This document shows, piece after piece, positions 21,059 through 29,050 of a DNA stretch of 42,229 nt. A program made the translations under genes and the position numbers. Source of the stretch: Candidatus Atribacteria bacterium (GTDB taxonomy: Bacteria; Atribacterota; Atribacteria; Atribacterales; JASGLU01). Location of the stretch: the NCBI GenBank assembly GCA_030156825.1, contig JASGLU010000008.1, forward strand, positions 1 through 42,229, given 5' to 3'. Under the pieces are notes generated by a model. It was not told where the DNA came from. It ran no database searches and worked only from the letters and a program-made list of their open reading frames with translations. Numbering within the stretch: the first letter of the stretch is position 1; each line of letters opens with the position of its first letter.

Positions 21059-21543
21059 TTCCCAGTGGTTTGCAAAGAGTATTAAGCCGGATAGAAGAGA
21101 TAGAGGGACGCTTTTCCTTATCTTCTCCCTCACCGGTGACATCTAAGCCTGCCGGTCGGATAGAGGTAAAAAGGGAAGATAGCTCTTTTGAAGAATTGAT
21201 TTCGGAATACGCTCGCCAAAATAAGCTTGATCCCGATTTGGTTGACCGGGTAGTGCAAGCTGAGTCAGGATATGACCCTCAGGCCGTCTCTCCTCGGGGA
21301 GCGATGGGTCTTATGCAGCTTATGCCTGGTACCTGTGATTTTTTAGGAGTGAACGACCCTTTTGACCCGCGGGAGAACTTAGCAGGTGGTACTAAGTATT
21401 TACGGGGACTTCTGGATCAATTTGGTGATCTGCGGTTGGCACTTGCCGCTTATAATGCTGGACCTTCTCGGGTGAAAGAGTACGGGGGAGTGCCGCCATT
21501 TTCTGAGACTGAAAGCTATTTGAAGAAAATATTAGGAGAATAA
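21055..21543 (+). CDS. Small lytic transglycosylase (SLT domain), flagellar
   Basis: The protein has 162 residues. The SLT/goose-lysozyme fold occupies residues about 45-160: catalytic E70 in VVQAESGYDPQAVSPRGAMGLMQLMPGT, then GTKYLRGLLDQFGDLRLALAAYNAGPSRVKEYGGVPPFSETESYL. It cleaves the MurNAc-GlcNAc bond. No signal peptide is seen, so export by the flagellar gate is the simplest route. It sits between fliJ and motE with a 4-base overlap, and no FlgJ is present in the window, so it likely opens the peptidoglycan for the rod. The N-terminal 40 residues (Ser/Pro-rich) are a candidate export signal. Confidence 0.9.
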   Translation: MIPSGLQRVLSRIEEIEGRFSLSSPSPVTSKPAGRIEVKREDSSFEELISEYARQNKLDPDLVDRVVQAESGYDPQAVSPRGAMGLMQLMPGTCDFLGVNDPFDPRENLAGGTKYLRGLLDQFGDLRLALAAYNAGPSRVKEYGGVPPFSETESYLKKILGE

Positions 21544-21554
21544 AGGGGTAAAAA

Positions 21555-22187
21555 ATGGCTCAGAAAAAAGCCGGTCAAAACCCTAAAAAAACTAAAGCGA
21601 CAAAAGAAAAAAAGAATAAAAAGAGTAGCAAGGAAAAAATCCCTCGTGGACGGTCGAATTTAATGGAGACGATGTTACCCCTCGTTCTTTTTGGGATTAC
21701 GCTGGTCCTTTTTCTAAATTTTGCTGGATTTATCAATTTACCTTATTTGGATTTTATCAACCCAACGCCAGGAGAAAAGGGGGAGGTGGTAAAAAAAGTA
21801 GAAGAGATAGAGAGTAACGGTATGACACCGGAGGTAACTTATCCCGGGCCTACTCTGGATGCTGCAGAACCAGAAGAGTTAGAAGAAGTAGAAGTGCCAG
21901 AATCAGAAGAGACACCTTTGCCAGAAGGGGAGGCAATTTTAGCAGAGGAAACAGAAGAGCCGGAAGCAGAGGAGTCAGAGACCGATGAAGAAGGATATTG
22001 GCGGCTGGCTAAAATTTATAGTGCGATGAAACCCCAGGAGGCAGTCCAGATTATGACTAACCTGCCGGACCAGGAGGTGGTTAAAATTTTGTCCTTTATG
22101 AAAGAGCGGGAAGTGGCCAACATCTTGAGTCTCATGGAGCCGGAACGAGCGGCCGACCTGCTCCAACAAACGATAGAAAGGAGGTGA
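21555..22187 (+). CDS. MotE/YlxF-like membrane protein with MgtE_N-type domain
   Basis: The protein has 210 residues. A very basic start (KKTKATKEKKNKKSSKEK) precedes one membrane helix (MLPLVLFGITLVLFLNFAGFI, about 37-57), then a long acidic linker of Glu-rich sequence and the C-terminal helical repeat domain IYSAMKPQEAVQIMTNLPDQEVVKILSFMKEREVANILSLMEPERAADLL, as in the MgtE intracellular domain, FliG and MotE. The position between fliJ and fliK equals ylxF in B. subtilis. In other bacteria MotE-type proteins chaperone the stator or bind MotC. Here its topology puts the helical domain outside the cytoplasm (basic N-terminus inside). Function is unproven. Confidence 0.8.
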   Translation: MAQKKAGQNPKKTKATKEKKNKKSSKEKIPRGRSNLMETMLPLVLFGITLVLFLNFAGFINLPYLDFINPTPGEKGEVVKKVEEIESNGMTPEVTYPGPTLDAAEPEELEEVEVPESEETPLPEGEAILAEETEEPEAEESETDEEGYWRLAKIYSAMKPQEAVQIMTNLPDQEVVKILSFMKEREVANILSLMEPERAADLLQQTIERR

Positions 22188-22191
22188 AAAA

Positions 22192-23682
22192 ATGAGTTTT
22201 TTTGTGTTACCAGAAGCGGCTTTAGCGGCTATTCATACTCCCTCATCAGGGGAAAAAAGCAAGGTTCAATCTGCTGATACCGGCGAGTTTGACCAGATTT
22301 TGGAGGAGAACTGTTCTGGGAAAAACTGTTTTCCCGATGTGGTTTCGGCTTTAGGAGGATCAGAGGCGACCTTAGCCAATTACCGCTTGACTTGTCCTTC
22401 GACTGGAACAAATCCAGAACCTAAACCAGTTTCTTCCTGTCAGTCAAACAACTGCTCGCTCTCATCTTCTGCTTGCTCTCAGCCGAGCATTTCTCTGGAT
22501 GGGAGATTAGAGCAAATTCGGCAAGGAATAGAGAATTTTTTGAGTGAGCTGCAGTCGTTCAACTTTTCTCTGGATTGGGGAGAAAAAGGTAAAGTTGAGT
22601 TGGTTGGACAAGCCGGGGAAAATGGTGAGTTTGGGTTTCAGCTTTCGGGTAATAAAGAAGCAATAGCTGATCTTTTGGCCCGGGCTTTGGAATATTTGCT
22701 TTCCTGGGAGGAAGCTCGCGTTTCAGCTGTAACCTCGACCAACCCTTGTTCCCTGGGGGGTAATGGTTGTCCTCTCCCAGTAGGGGAAACACAGGCGTTT
22801 GTGAGTTCTGCCGGAGGAACGGAAGCGGAAAGCCTTTTTTCTGAAGTTACTCCTGAGGGCTTATCTCCTTTTTTAGAAGGGGAAGAGGCAACTTCAACTG
22901 GTGCGATTTTAGCTGAAGCAGCCCCCACTGAAACAGCTAATCTATCTTCTACCCTTACGGGCGCATCTTTGGAGGAGAGTCAGCTGGCAGGGACAGCAAC
23001 AGAGGCAACCCTATCGGTTTTAGCTGGAGAAGAAGGTGGGCTCTCCTTTTCTTCGGGAAAGGGCAGCCAACCGGAATTTTCTTCGGGAGAGATGGGCGAA
23101 AAAACCTCGGGGGGAGAGAACCTTCTTTTCTCGAATACAAAGATTGCAACTGACGCTGGCAGAGAAAAGGGAGAATTTGAGCCGGTGGTGGGAGAAAGTC
23201 CGTCTGTGCTTTCTAAAAATGAGGCCGAGTTAGTTTTTTCTCTGGAGGCGTCGGCGGATAATTCCAACCGGTTAGACAAGGTGCAGGCTCTTTTTGACCG
23301 AATTTTTGAGCTGGCTACCCGGGAGGAAGGACCGAAAAAGTTGGTTATTAAGCTGGAACCGGAAAGCCTGGGTTCTATCGTAGTTCAAGTGATGGAAGAC
23401 GGGAAACGAGTCCAGTGTTTCTGGCAGGTGGCTGACCCCAAAACCCAGGAATTGATTGAGCAAAATTTACCTTTGCTCGAGGCCCGGCTGGGGAATGAGG
23501 GCATGTCGTTCCAGAATTTCCTGGGAGAAGAGCGGGGATATTGGAATGGGGAGCAGGCTGAATTTCTTTCTTCCGCCGGTAGCGGAGGGTTTGCCCCTTA
23601 TTTGGGTGATGCTGATTTAGGGGAAACAACTCCTTCTTTCAATTGGGCATTGCATCCGGGGCAAGTGAATCTTTTAATATAG
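22192..23682 (+). CDS. fliK: Flagellar hook-length control protein FliK, Cys-rich N-terminal half
   Basis: The protein has 496 residues; ATG 22192 follows AGGAGGTG. The C-terminal Flg_hook domain is clear: GPKKLVIKLEPESLGSIVVQVMEDGKRVQCFWQVADPKTQELIEQNLPLLEARLGNEG. It switches export specificity at FlhB when the hook is complete; the N-terminal part acts as molecular ruler. The ruler region is long, disordered and Ser/Gly/Glu-rich, and unusually holds eight cysteines in the first 200 residues (41, 46, 68, 83, 88, 95, 186, 193), mostly as spaced pairs. Identity of the gene rests on the C-terminus and on the place between motE and flgD. Confidence 0.9.
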   Translation: MSFFVLPEAALAAIHTPSSGEKSKVQSADTGEFDQILEENCSGKNCFPDVVSALGGSEATLANYRLTCPSTGTNPEPKPVSSCQSNNCSLSSSACSQPSISLDGRLEQIRQGIENFLSELQSFNFSLDWGEKGKVELVGQAGENGEFGFQLSGNKEAIADLLARALEYLLSWEEARVSAVTSTNPCSLGGNGCPLPVGETQAFVSSAGGTEAESLFSEVTPEGLSPFLEGEEATSTGAILAEAAPTETANLSSTLTGASLEESQLAGTATEATLSVLAGEEGGLSFSSGKGSQPEFSSGEMGEKTSGGENLLFSNTKIATDAGREKGEFEPVVGESPSVLSKNEAELVFSLEASADNSNRLDKVQALFDRIFELATREEGPKKLVIKLEPESLGSIVVQVMEDGKRVQCFWQVADPKTQELIEQNLPLLEARLGNEGMSFQNFLGEERGYWNGEQAEFLSSAGSGGFAPYLGDADLGETTPSFNWALHPGQVNLLI

Positions 23683-23694
23683 GAGGTGAAGCAG

Positions 23695-24075
23695 TTGATT
23701 ATAGCGGTAGATAGTGCTACGCAATCCAATAGTGCGGTTGCCGAAAGTAAAAGAAATACTCTTGACGGGGAAGATTTTATGCAGCTTTTATTGCTCCAAC
23801 TCCAGCACCAGAACCCACTTGAGCCTATGAGTGAGCAGGAGTTTGGAGCACAGTTAGCCCAGTATAATACTCTCTCTGAGATGCAGAAGGTCAACCAGAA
23901 CCTGCAATCCCTCCTTTTCCTCCAGGCCGGCAACTTGATAGGCCAGGAGGTAAATTTGATAAATGGAGAAAGCGGTGAAATTGAGGGAGTGTCTATCCAG
24001 AACAAGGCGCTTACCCTTTGGGTGGGAGGAAAAGAGTATTCGCTATCAGAAGTAGCCGGGGTGGGGGAAGTCTGA
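23695..24075 (+). CDS. flgD: Flagellar hook assembly (cap) protein FlgD, short form
   Basis: The protein has about 126 residues. TTG 23695 is used because AGGAGGTG (23681-23688) sits at proper spacing; an earlier GTG lies inside that site. The conserved N-terminal domain is present: LDGEDFMQLLLLQLQHQNPLEPMSEQEFGAQLAQYNTLSEMQKVNQNLQ. The C-terminal Tudor-like segment is short (LIGQEVNLINGESGEIEGVSIQNKALTLWVGGKEYSLSEVAGVGEV), and the FlgD Ig-like domain of enteric proteins is missing, as in Bacillus. FlgD caps the growing hook. It overlaps the next gene by one base. Confidence 0.93.
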   Translation: MIIAVDSATQSNSAVAESKRNTLDGEDFMQLLLLQLQHQNPLEPMSEQEFGAQLAQYNTLSEMQKVNQNLQSLLFLQAGNLIGQEVNLINGESGEIEGVSIQNKALTLWVGGKEYSLSEVAGVGEV

Positions 24076-24449
24076 TGGTTGAGCAGGTAGGCTTTCGCCC
24101 TTACTCTTCTGAAATTTCTCCGGTTACTCCTCTTCGCCGGAATTCGATTTCGAAGGGTAAAGACGCAACTTCGTTTGAGGACATTCTGTCTCAAACGGAG
24201 ATTACCTTTTCTGCCCATGCCCGCCAGCGATTGCAGGAGCGGGGTATTACTCTTGACGGGCCGATTTTGGATCGGCTTTCGCAGGCGATTCACAGAATAG
24301 AAGCTAAAAAAGGAGAAAGTTCACTGGTGATGGTAGATGATATTAGTTTTATAGTCAATATCCCTAACCGGGTGGTGATTACCTGCCTTGATGGCCAATC
24401 CCGGCGGGGGAACGTGTTTACCAATATTGATTCGGCGGTAATTATGTAG
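24075..24449 (+). CDS. Conserved flagellar operon protein (flg_new type)
   Basis: The protein has 124 residues; ATG 24075 overlaps the flgD stop (TGATG), with GGGGGAAG upstream. The core FEDILSQTEITFSAHARQRLQERGITL...RIEAKKGESSLVMVDDISFIVNIPNRVVITCLDG...VFTNIDSAVIM matches the small family found between flgD and flgE in Firmicutes (TIGR02530-like; the full motif is ISxHAxxRLxxRGI). Its role is unknown; conserved position suggests hook assembly or hook length control. Confidence 0.88.
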   Translation: MVEQVGFRPYSSEISPVTPLRRNSISKGKDATSFEDILSQTEITFSAHARQRLQERGITLDGPILDRLSQAIHRIEAKKGESSLVMVDDISFIVNIPNRVVITCLDGQSRRGNVFTNIDSAVIM

Positions 24450-24459
24450 TTTGAAAACA

Positions 24460-24499
24460 GGAGCTGGACCGCGTTGGCGGGGGCTCCCTGAAGGGAGGT
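24460..24499 (+). promoter_or_regulatory. Alternative RNA hairpins before flgE
   Basis: CTCCC (24484-24488) can pair with GGGAG (24493-24497) through a TGAA loop, covering the GGGAGG ribosome site. The competing pair GGAGC (24460-24464) with GCTCC (24483-24487) would free it. Both stems are only 5 bp, so the switch is tentative. Confidence 0.3.
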
Positions 24500-24510
24500 T
24501 GTGAGGGAAA

Positions 24511-25728
24511 ATGATGCGTTCTCTTTTTTCCGGAGTTTCTGGTTTAAAAAATCACCAGACCCGGATGGATGTAATTGGTAATAATATTGCCAATGTGAAT
24601 ACCGTAGCTTTCAAAGCCGGTCGGGTTACCTTCGAAGATATTTTAAGCCAAACGGTCGAAGGTGCCCGCAGCCCGCAAACAGGAGGGCTGGGAGGAGTAA
24701 ACCCCAAGCAGATTGGTTTGGGGATGAGTGTAGCCGGAGTTGACACTATTTTTACTCCCGGGAGCATCGAAACCACCAATAACCCTACCGATTTTGCTAT
24801 TCAGGGCTCGGGTTTTTTTGTGGTGAGCGATGGCGAGCAAGTTTACTATACCCGAGATGGAGCTTTTAAAGAGTCGGCTGATGGTTCTCTGGTAAACAGC
24901 AGTGGCCTGCGTTTGCAGGGCTGGATGGCTGATGCCGATGGGGTAATCGATACTAACCAGGCCCTGCAGAATATCGTTATCCCGGTGGACGATCAGATGA
25001 GACCAAAGGCAACCGATAGCCTCGACTTTGAAGGTAACTTGGATGCCAACGCTGCTGTGGGAGACACCTGGACCACCAGCGTGCAGGTTTTTGATTCTCT
25101 GGGTAACACCCATAACTTAACGGTGGTCTTTGATAAAACTGCAGAGAATACCTGGGACTGGGATGCAACTTTAGATGGAGATACTACTTCTGGTGGCTCG
25201 GGCACAATTGTATTCAGCCCGGATGGTTCAATTTCCTCTGGAGGCACAGGTACAGCCAACTTTACTGTAGCAGGCGCTAATCCTCTTAACCTTAATATTG
25301 ATTTTTCCCAGCTGACTCAGTTTGGGGGTAATCCCACCGCCTATATCGGTTTCCAGAATGGATACGAGGCTGGATCGCTGGATATGGTGTCTACCGATTC
25401 CAGCGGGGTGCTGACCGGTATTTTCACCAATGGTCAGTCTAAAGCCTTGGGTCAGATAGCACTGGCTAACTTTTCCAACCCTGGTGGCCTTTTGAAACAA
25501 GGGGGAAATCTCTATCAGATTTCCAATAATTCCGGTTTACCCAGCATTGGCCCGGCTGATAGTGGGGGCCGGGGCAGCATCGCTGTGGGCTCGCTCGAGA
25601 TGTCCAACGTTGATTTGGCACAGGAGTTTACCAATATGATTATCACCCAGCGGGGCTTCCAGGCCAATTCTCGGGTAATTACCGTGTCAGATGAAATGTT
25701 GCAGGACCTAATAAATATTAAACGGTAA
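24511..25728 (+). CDS. flgE: Flagellar hook protein FlgE
   Basis: The protein has 405 residues. N-terminus MRSLFSGVSGLKNHQTRMDVIGNNIANVNTVAFKAGRVTFEDIL and C-terminus SLEMSNVDLAQEFTNMIITQRGFQANSRVITVSDEMLQDLINIKR are the conserved D0/D1 rod-hook ends; the QGSGFFVV motif and a D1/D2 domain follow. It polymerises into the hook and is exported by the type III gate. The first of two ATG codons (24511, 24514) may not be the real one; GAGGG at 24503-24507 suits the second. Hairpins lie immediately before and after this gene. Confidence 0.97.
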   Translation: MMRSLFSGVSGLKNHQTRMDVIGNNIANVNTVAFKAGRVTFEDILSQTVEGARSPQTGGLGGVNPKQIGLGMSVAGVDTIFTPGSIETTNNPTDFAIQGSGFFVVSDGEQVYYTRDGAFKESADGSLVNSSGLRLQGWMADADGVIDTNQALQNIVIPVDDQMRPKATDSLDFEGNLDANAAVGDTWTTSVQVFDSLGNTHNLTVVFDKTAENTWDWDATLDGDTTSGGSGTIVFSPDGSISSGGTGTANFTVAGANPLNLNIDFSQLTQFGGNPTAYIGFQNGYEAGSLDMVSTDSSGVLTGIFTNGQSKALGQIALANFSNPGGLLKQGGNLYQISNNSGLPSIGPADSGGRGSIAVGSLEMSNVDLAQEFTNMIITQRGFQANSRVITVSDEMLQDLINIKR

Positions 25729-25738
25729 GGAGGTTGAG

Positions 25739-25763
25739 TTGCCCCCTCCTTTGGGGAGGGGGC
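25739..25763 (+). promoter_or_regulatory. Hairpin burying the flbD ribosome binding site
   Basis: GCCCCCTCC (25741-25749) pairs perfectly with GGAGGGGGC (25755-25763), loop TTTGG. The flbD site GGAGGGGG (25755-25762) is inside the stem, 7 bases before ATG. There is no T-run, so it is not a standard terminator. A TTG at 25739, 5 bases after TAAGGAGG, could start a 26-codon out-of-frame ORF through the hairpin that overlaps flbD and would open the stem when translated. Confidence 0.5.
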
Positions 25764-25769
25764 GCCTAA

Positions 25770-26000
25770 ATGATATTACTTACCCGACTGAACGGATCGA
25801 CTTTTATGGTAAATTCTGACCTGATCGAGACGATTGAGGCCACCCCAGACTCGGTAATTACTCTGGTGACTGGCAAAAAATTGGTGGTTCGCGAATCGGT
25901 AACCGAGATTTTGGAAAAAATTGTTGCTTTTCGCAACCGGACCGGTGCCAGTTCGATTTTAATTAAAACTAAAGAAAACATAGAAAATTGGGAGGAGTGA
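25770..26000 (+). CDS. flbD: Flagellar FlbD family protein
   Basis: The protein has 76 residues: MILLTRLNGSTFMVNSDLIETIEATPDSVITLVTGKKLVVRESVTEILEKIVAFRNR is the full FlbD/SwrD family pattern. In B. subtilis SwrD raises motor torque by supporting stator function, and the gene lies between flgE and fliL; here it directly precedes motA. It is cytoplasmic, with no membrane segment. Its ribosome site is buried in a 9-bp hairpin, suggesting controlled or coupled translation. It is unrelated to the Caulobacter FlbD regulator. Confidence 0.9.
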   Translation: MILLTRLNGSTFMVNSDLIETIEATPDSVITLVTGKKLVVRESVTEILEKIVAFRNRTGASSILIKTKENIENWEE

Positions 26001-26002
26001 AT

Positions 26003-26824
26003 ATGGATAGGGCAACTATTATTGGTTTGCTTTTAGGGGTGGTTTTGTTGATTTGGGGAGTGATGGGTTCTTCAGCCGATATCCAGGTATATGTCAGCTA
26101 TTCCGCTTTGCTGATTACCGGAGGTGGAGCGCTGGCGGCTACCCTTATCAGCTTCCGATTTGAACAGGTTTTAAAGGCTTTTCATCTTTTTCGGATTGCC
26201 ATGCGAGAGAAACTCCCCAGTCCGTCGGAGATTATCTTAATTTTAGTATCTTTGGCTGAGAAAGCGCGCAAAGAGGGTTTGCTCGCTTTGGAAGAGGAAT
26301 CTGACCGACTGGATGACCTTTTCTTTAAGAAGGGAATTCAGCTGGTAGTAGACGGGACCGATCCTCAGCTGGTGAAAAGTATTATGGAGACGGAATTAGC
26401 TTTCTTGGAGGAACGCCACCGGACCGGTCGATCTATTTTTGAAACCATGGGTGCTTTTGCCCCTGCTTTTGGGCTCATCGGGACTTTGGTGGGCCTGGTA
26501 GCAATGCTGGTTAACTTAAACGATCCCAGTCGGGTGGGACCAGGGATGGCAGTGGCTCTTTTGACCACTCTGTATGGAGCGGTAATCGCCAATCTTTTCT
26601 GTCTGCCGGTAGCTAATAAATTAAAACTGAGGAATGAAGAAGAGGTTTTACTGAAAGAAGTAATCATTGAAGGTATTTTATCGATTCAGGCGGGGGATAA
26701 CCCCCGAATTGTGGAAGAAAAACTCAAGTCCTTCTTTGCCCCCGAAGCTCGAAAAGAATTTGAAGAGGGAAAATCTGAGGGTGAACAGGTGATTCCTCTT
26801 CGGCGAGAAGGTAGAGGAGCGTGA
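26003..26824 (+). CDS. motA: Flagellar motor stator protein MotA
   Basis: The protein has 273 residues; ATG 26003 follows GGGAGGAGTGA. Four membrane helices: ATIIGLLLGVVLLIWGVM (5-22), YSALLITGGGALAATLISF (33-51), FAPAFGLIGTLVGLVAML (about 150-167) and MAVALLTTLYGAVIANLFCLPVANKL (about 183-208). A charged cytoplasmic loop (60-145) interacts with FliG; the conserved Pro residues around the third and fourth helices are present. It forms the MotA5-MotB2 ion channel. The motAB pair is embedded in the main operon rather than separate as in B. subtilis. Confidence 0.95.
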   Translation: MDRATIIGLLLGVVLLIWGVMGSSADIQVYVSYSALLITGGGALAATLISFRFEQVLKAFHLFRIAMREKLPSPSEIILILVSLAEKARKEGLLALEEESDRLDDLFFKKGIQLVVDGTDPQLVKSIMETELAFLEERHRTGRSIFETMGAFAPAFGLIGTLVGLVAMLVNLNDPSRVGPGMAVALLTTLYGAVIANLFCLPVANKLKLRNEEEVLLKEVIIEGILSIQAGDNPRIVEEKLKSFFAPEARKEFEEGKSEGEQVIPLRREGRGA

Positions 26825-26829
26825 ATTGA

Positions 26830-27570
26830 GTGGTAAGAAGGCGTAGAACTGAGGAGCAAACATCGGGGGCTCCGGCCTGGACGCAAACCTATGGGGACTT
26901 TATGTCGCTTTTACTTTGTTTTTTTGTTTTATTGTTTGCTCTCTCTACTATCGATGTTGCCCGCTTTAAAGAGGTGATTTCCTCCATTCAAGGAGCGTTG
27001 GGAGTGCTGGAAGGGGGGCCGCGGGTGTTAGAGCCGGCTGATATTCCAGTGCCCAAACCTCCTACTCAGATTAACCCCTCAGGGATGGTGGAGCTGAAGC
27101 TGGCTGGCCTGATGAAGGAAATAGAGAAAAAATTGGTAAAAGAAGGGAGCCTTACCTCGGACCAGGTGAGTTTTAAGATTGACGAGCGGGGGCTGGTAAT
27201 TACTTTTTTGGATGAAGTGCTGTTTGATATTGGCAAAGCTGATTTAAAACCAGAGATGTTGCCGGTTTTGGACTCGTTAGCTGAGGTGTTAGGGACAGTT
27301 AATAATTCGGTGAGGATTGAGGGTCACACTTGTGATTTACCGATTCATACCGATCGTTTTCCTTCTAACTGGGAACTATCGGCGGCACGGGCGATTGCAG
27401 TTTTACGTTACCTGGTGGAAGAAAAAGATATTTCTCCCCAAAAGCTGATTGCTGTCGGTTACGGCCAGTATCGGCCGCTGGTTCCTAACCTTGATGAGGA
27501 ACACCGGAGAAAGAACCGAAGGGTAGAAATAGTAATTTTACGGGATGAGGAGGAGCTGAGAAATGCCTGA
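26830..27570 (+). CDS. motB: Flagellar motor stator protein MotB
   Basis: The protein has 246 residues, GTG start. One N-terminal membrane helix (FMSLLLCFFVLLFALSTI) preceded by YGD, whose Asp24 is the ion-carrying residue, a linker that acts as plug, and a C-terminal OmpA-like peptidoglycan-binding domain (VRIEGHTCDLPIHTDRFPSNWELSAARAIAVLRYL; HRRKNRRVEIVIL). The membrane segment has Ala/Ser after the Asp like proton-type MotB (Val32-type features cannot be judged securely by eye), so ion choice is open. It overlaps fliL by 8 bases. Confidence 0.95.
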   Translation: MVRRRRTEEQTSGAPAWTQTYGDFMSLLLCFFVLLFALSTIDVARFKEVISSIQGALGVLEGGPRVLEPADIPVPKPPTQINPSGMVELKLAGLMKEIEKKLVKEGSLTSDQVSFKIDERGLVITFLDEVLFDIGKADLKPEMLPVLDSLAEVLGTVNNSVRIEGHTCDLPIHTDRFPSNWELSAARAIAVLRYLVEEKDISPQKLIAVGYGQYRPLVPNLDEEHRRKNRRVEIVILRDEEELRNA

Positions 27571-28042
27571 AGAAGAAAAAGAAGAAGTAGAAAACGCCCC
27601 GCAGCGGGGTTTTTCTTTTCAGAAGGTTATGATGCTTGCTACCTTCATTTTGATCGGGTTTATGGTTTTCATTTACCTGAATCAAAGCGGAATGTTGAGC
27701 AATCTTTCAGCCGGGTCGAGTGAAAAAGAAGAGTCTTCGGTTTTTTACCAGTTTGAACCCCATTTTTTGGTGAACCTGGCTGATACTCAAGTTTTGCGTT
27801 ATTTAAAGGTGGTACTGGGGGTTGAAGTGTCGAACCAACGGGTAGCTCAAGAGCTTGCCAATCGACAGGTAGAAGTGCGAGATGCTCTCATTATGGTTAT
27901 GAGTGCCAAGCAGTCAGAGGATTTAGCTACCACCGAGGGGAAAGAACAATTGAAAGAAGAGATCAAAGATACCTTGAACCGCCTGGTGGGTGAGCAAGGA
28001 GAAGTAAAAGAGGTATATTTTGTTGATTTTGTTATGCAGTAA
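27563..28042 (+). CDS. fliL: Flagellar basal body-associated protein FliL
   Basis: The protein has 159 residues: an acidic N-terminus, one membrane helix (MMLATFILIGFMVFIYL, about 21-37) and a periplasmic/extracellular SPFH-like domain with the FliL pattern YQFEPHFLVNLADTQVLRYLKVVLGVEV...REALIMVMSAKQSEDLATTEGKEQLKEEIKDTLNRLV. FliL rings surround and stabilise the stator. The overlap with motB and the order motA-motB-fliL fit that role. Confidence 0.93.
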   Translation: MPEEEKEEVENAPQRGFSFQKVMMLATFILIGFMVFIYLNQSGMLSNLSAGSSEKEESSVFYQFEPHFLVNLADTQVLRYLKVVLGVEVSNQRVAQELANRQVEVRDALIMVMSAKQSEDLATTEGKEQLKEEIKDTLNRLVGEQGEVKEVYFVDFVMQ

Positions 28043-28057
28043 TCAGGGAGGAAGACT

Positions 28058-29050
28058 ATGGGAGAAATCTTATCCCAAGAAGAGATAGATGCTTTACTTC
28101 GAGCCCTTTCCTCCGGAGAGGTGGAAGCGGAGGAGGTAAAAGAAGAGGAACGGAGAGAAAGAACGGCGGTAAAACCCTATGATTTCCGCCGGCCGGAAAA
28201 ATTTTCCAAAGACCAGATTCGAACTTTACACATGATTTTTTCCGCTTACAGCCGTTTGGTTTCTACTAACCTGGCGGGATTTTTGCGCAGTCGAGTTCAG
28301 GTGGAGTTAATTTCTATCGATCAGCTTACTTATGATGAATTTGTGAGGTCCGTTCCTAATCCGGCCTTTATCTGTATTTTTTCTCTTTTACCGCTGGAAG
28401 GGAGATGCGTCTTGCAGATGGGTTTAGATGCGGTGTTTCCCATGATTGACCGATTGTTAGGAGGGCCAGGAGCTGTGCCGGCTAACCTTCGATCTTTGAC
28501 CGAAATTGAGAATCGGATCATGGGGGAAGTGGTAGCTCGCATGATGAGTGCCCTTGGGGAAGCCTGGGAGAACATCTTTCGCATTGACCCCCGGGTGGAA
28601 GCCTGGGAATCCAACCTGGAATTTGTGCAGGTGGTTTCAGGTAACGATATGATAATTCTCTTTACTTTTAAGCTGGATATGGGAGATAAGTCGGGGATGA
28701 TTACTATTTGCATTCCCTATATTGTGATAGAGCCGATTACCCAGAATTTGAGTGCTTCCCTCTGGTTTGCCGGCCGGTCAACTCATGATGTGGAGGAAGT
28801 TAAAGCTAAGACCCAGAAAAGGTTGGAGCGGGTTAAGTTACCGTTAATAGTAGAGTTGGGGCGGACCTTTATTAGTTTGCGAGACCTCCTCAACCTTGAG
28901 CTGGGAGACGTGATAGTTTTGGATCGGCGGGTGAAAGAACCACTGGAGGTTTTGGTGGGGAAAAAACCTAAAATGAAAGGGGTAGCCGGCCGTTTGGGAA
29001 ATAGGTTAGCGGTGAAAATTCTGGACTTAAAGGAGGAACCTGATGAGTGA
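28058..29050 (+). CDS. fliM: Flagellar motor switch protein FliM
   Basis: The protein has 330 residues. The N-terminal CheY-P-binding peptide is present (EILSQEEIDALLRAL), followed by the CheC-like middle domain (DFRRPEKFSKDQIRTLHMIFSAYSRL; GGPG loop in RLLGGPGAV) and the C-terminal SpoA/FliN-like domain (LPLIVELGRTFISLRDLLNLELGDVIVLDRRVKEPLEVLVG). It is the main C-ring protein linking FliG with FliY. ATG 28058 follows CAGGGAGGAAG; the end overlaps fliY by 8 bases. Confidence 0.97.
   Translation: MGEILSQEEIDALLRALSSGEVEAEEVKEEERRERTAVKPYDFRRPEKFSKDQIRTLHMIFSAYSRLVSTNLAGFLRSRVQVELISIDQLTYDEFVRSVPNPAFICIFSLLPLEGRCVLQMGLDAVFPMIDRLLGGPGAVPANLRSLTEIENRIMGEVVARMMSALGEAWENIFRIDPRVEAWESNLEFVQVVSGNDMIILFTFKLDMGDKSGMITICIPYIVIEPITQNLSASLWFAGRSTHDVEEVKAKTQKRLERVKLPLIVELGRTFISLRDLLNLELGDVIVLDRRVKEPLEVLVGKKPKMKGVAGRLGNRLAVKILDLKEEPDE

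Noticed and set aside
22559-23629. Minus-strand open frames across fliK
   Set aside because: Low-complexity translations with no motifs; they reflect the Ser/Glu/Gly composition of the FliK gene.
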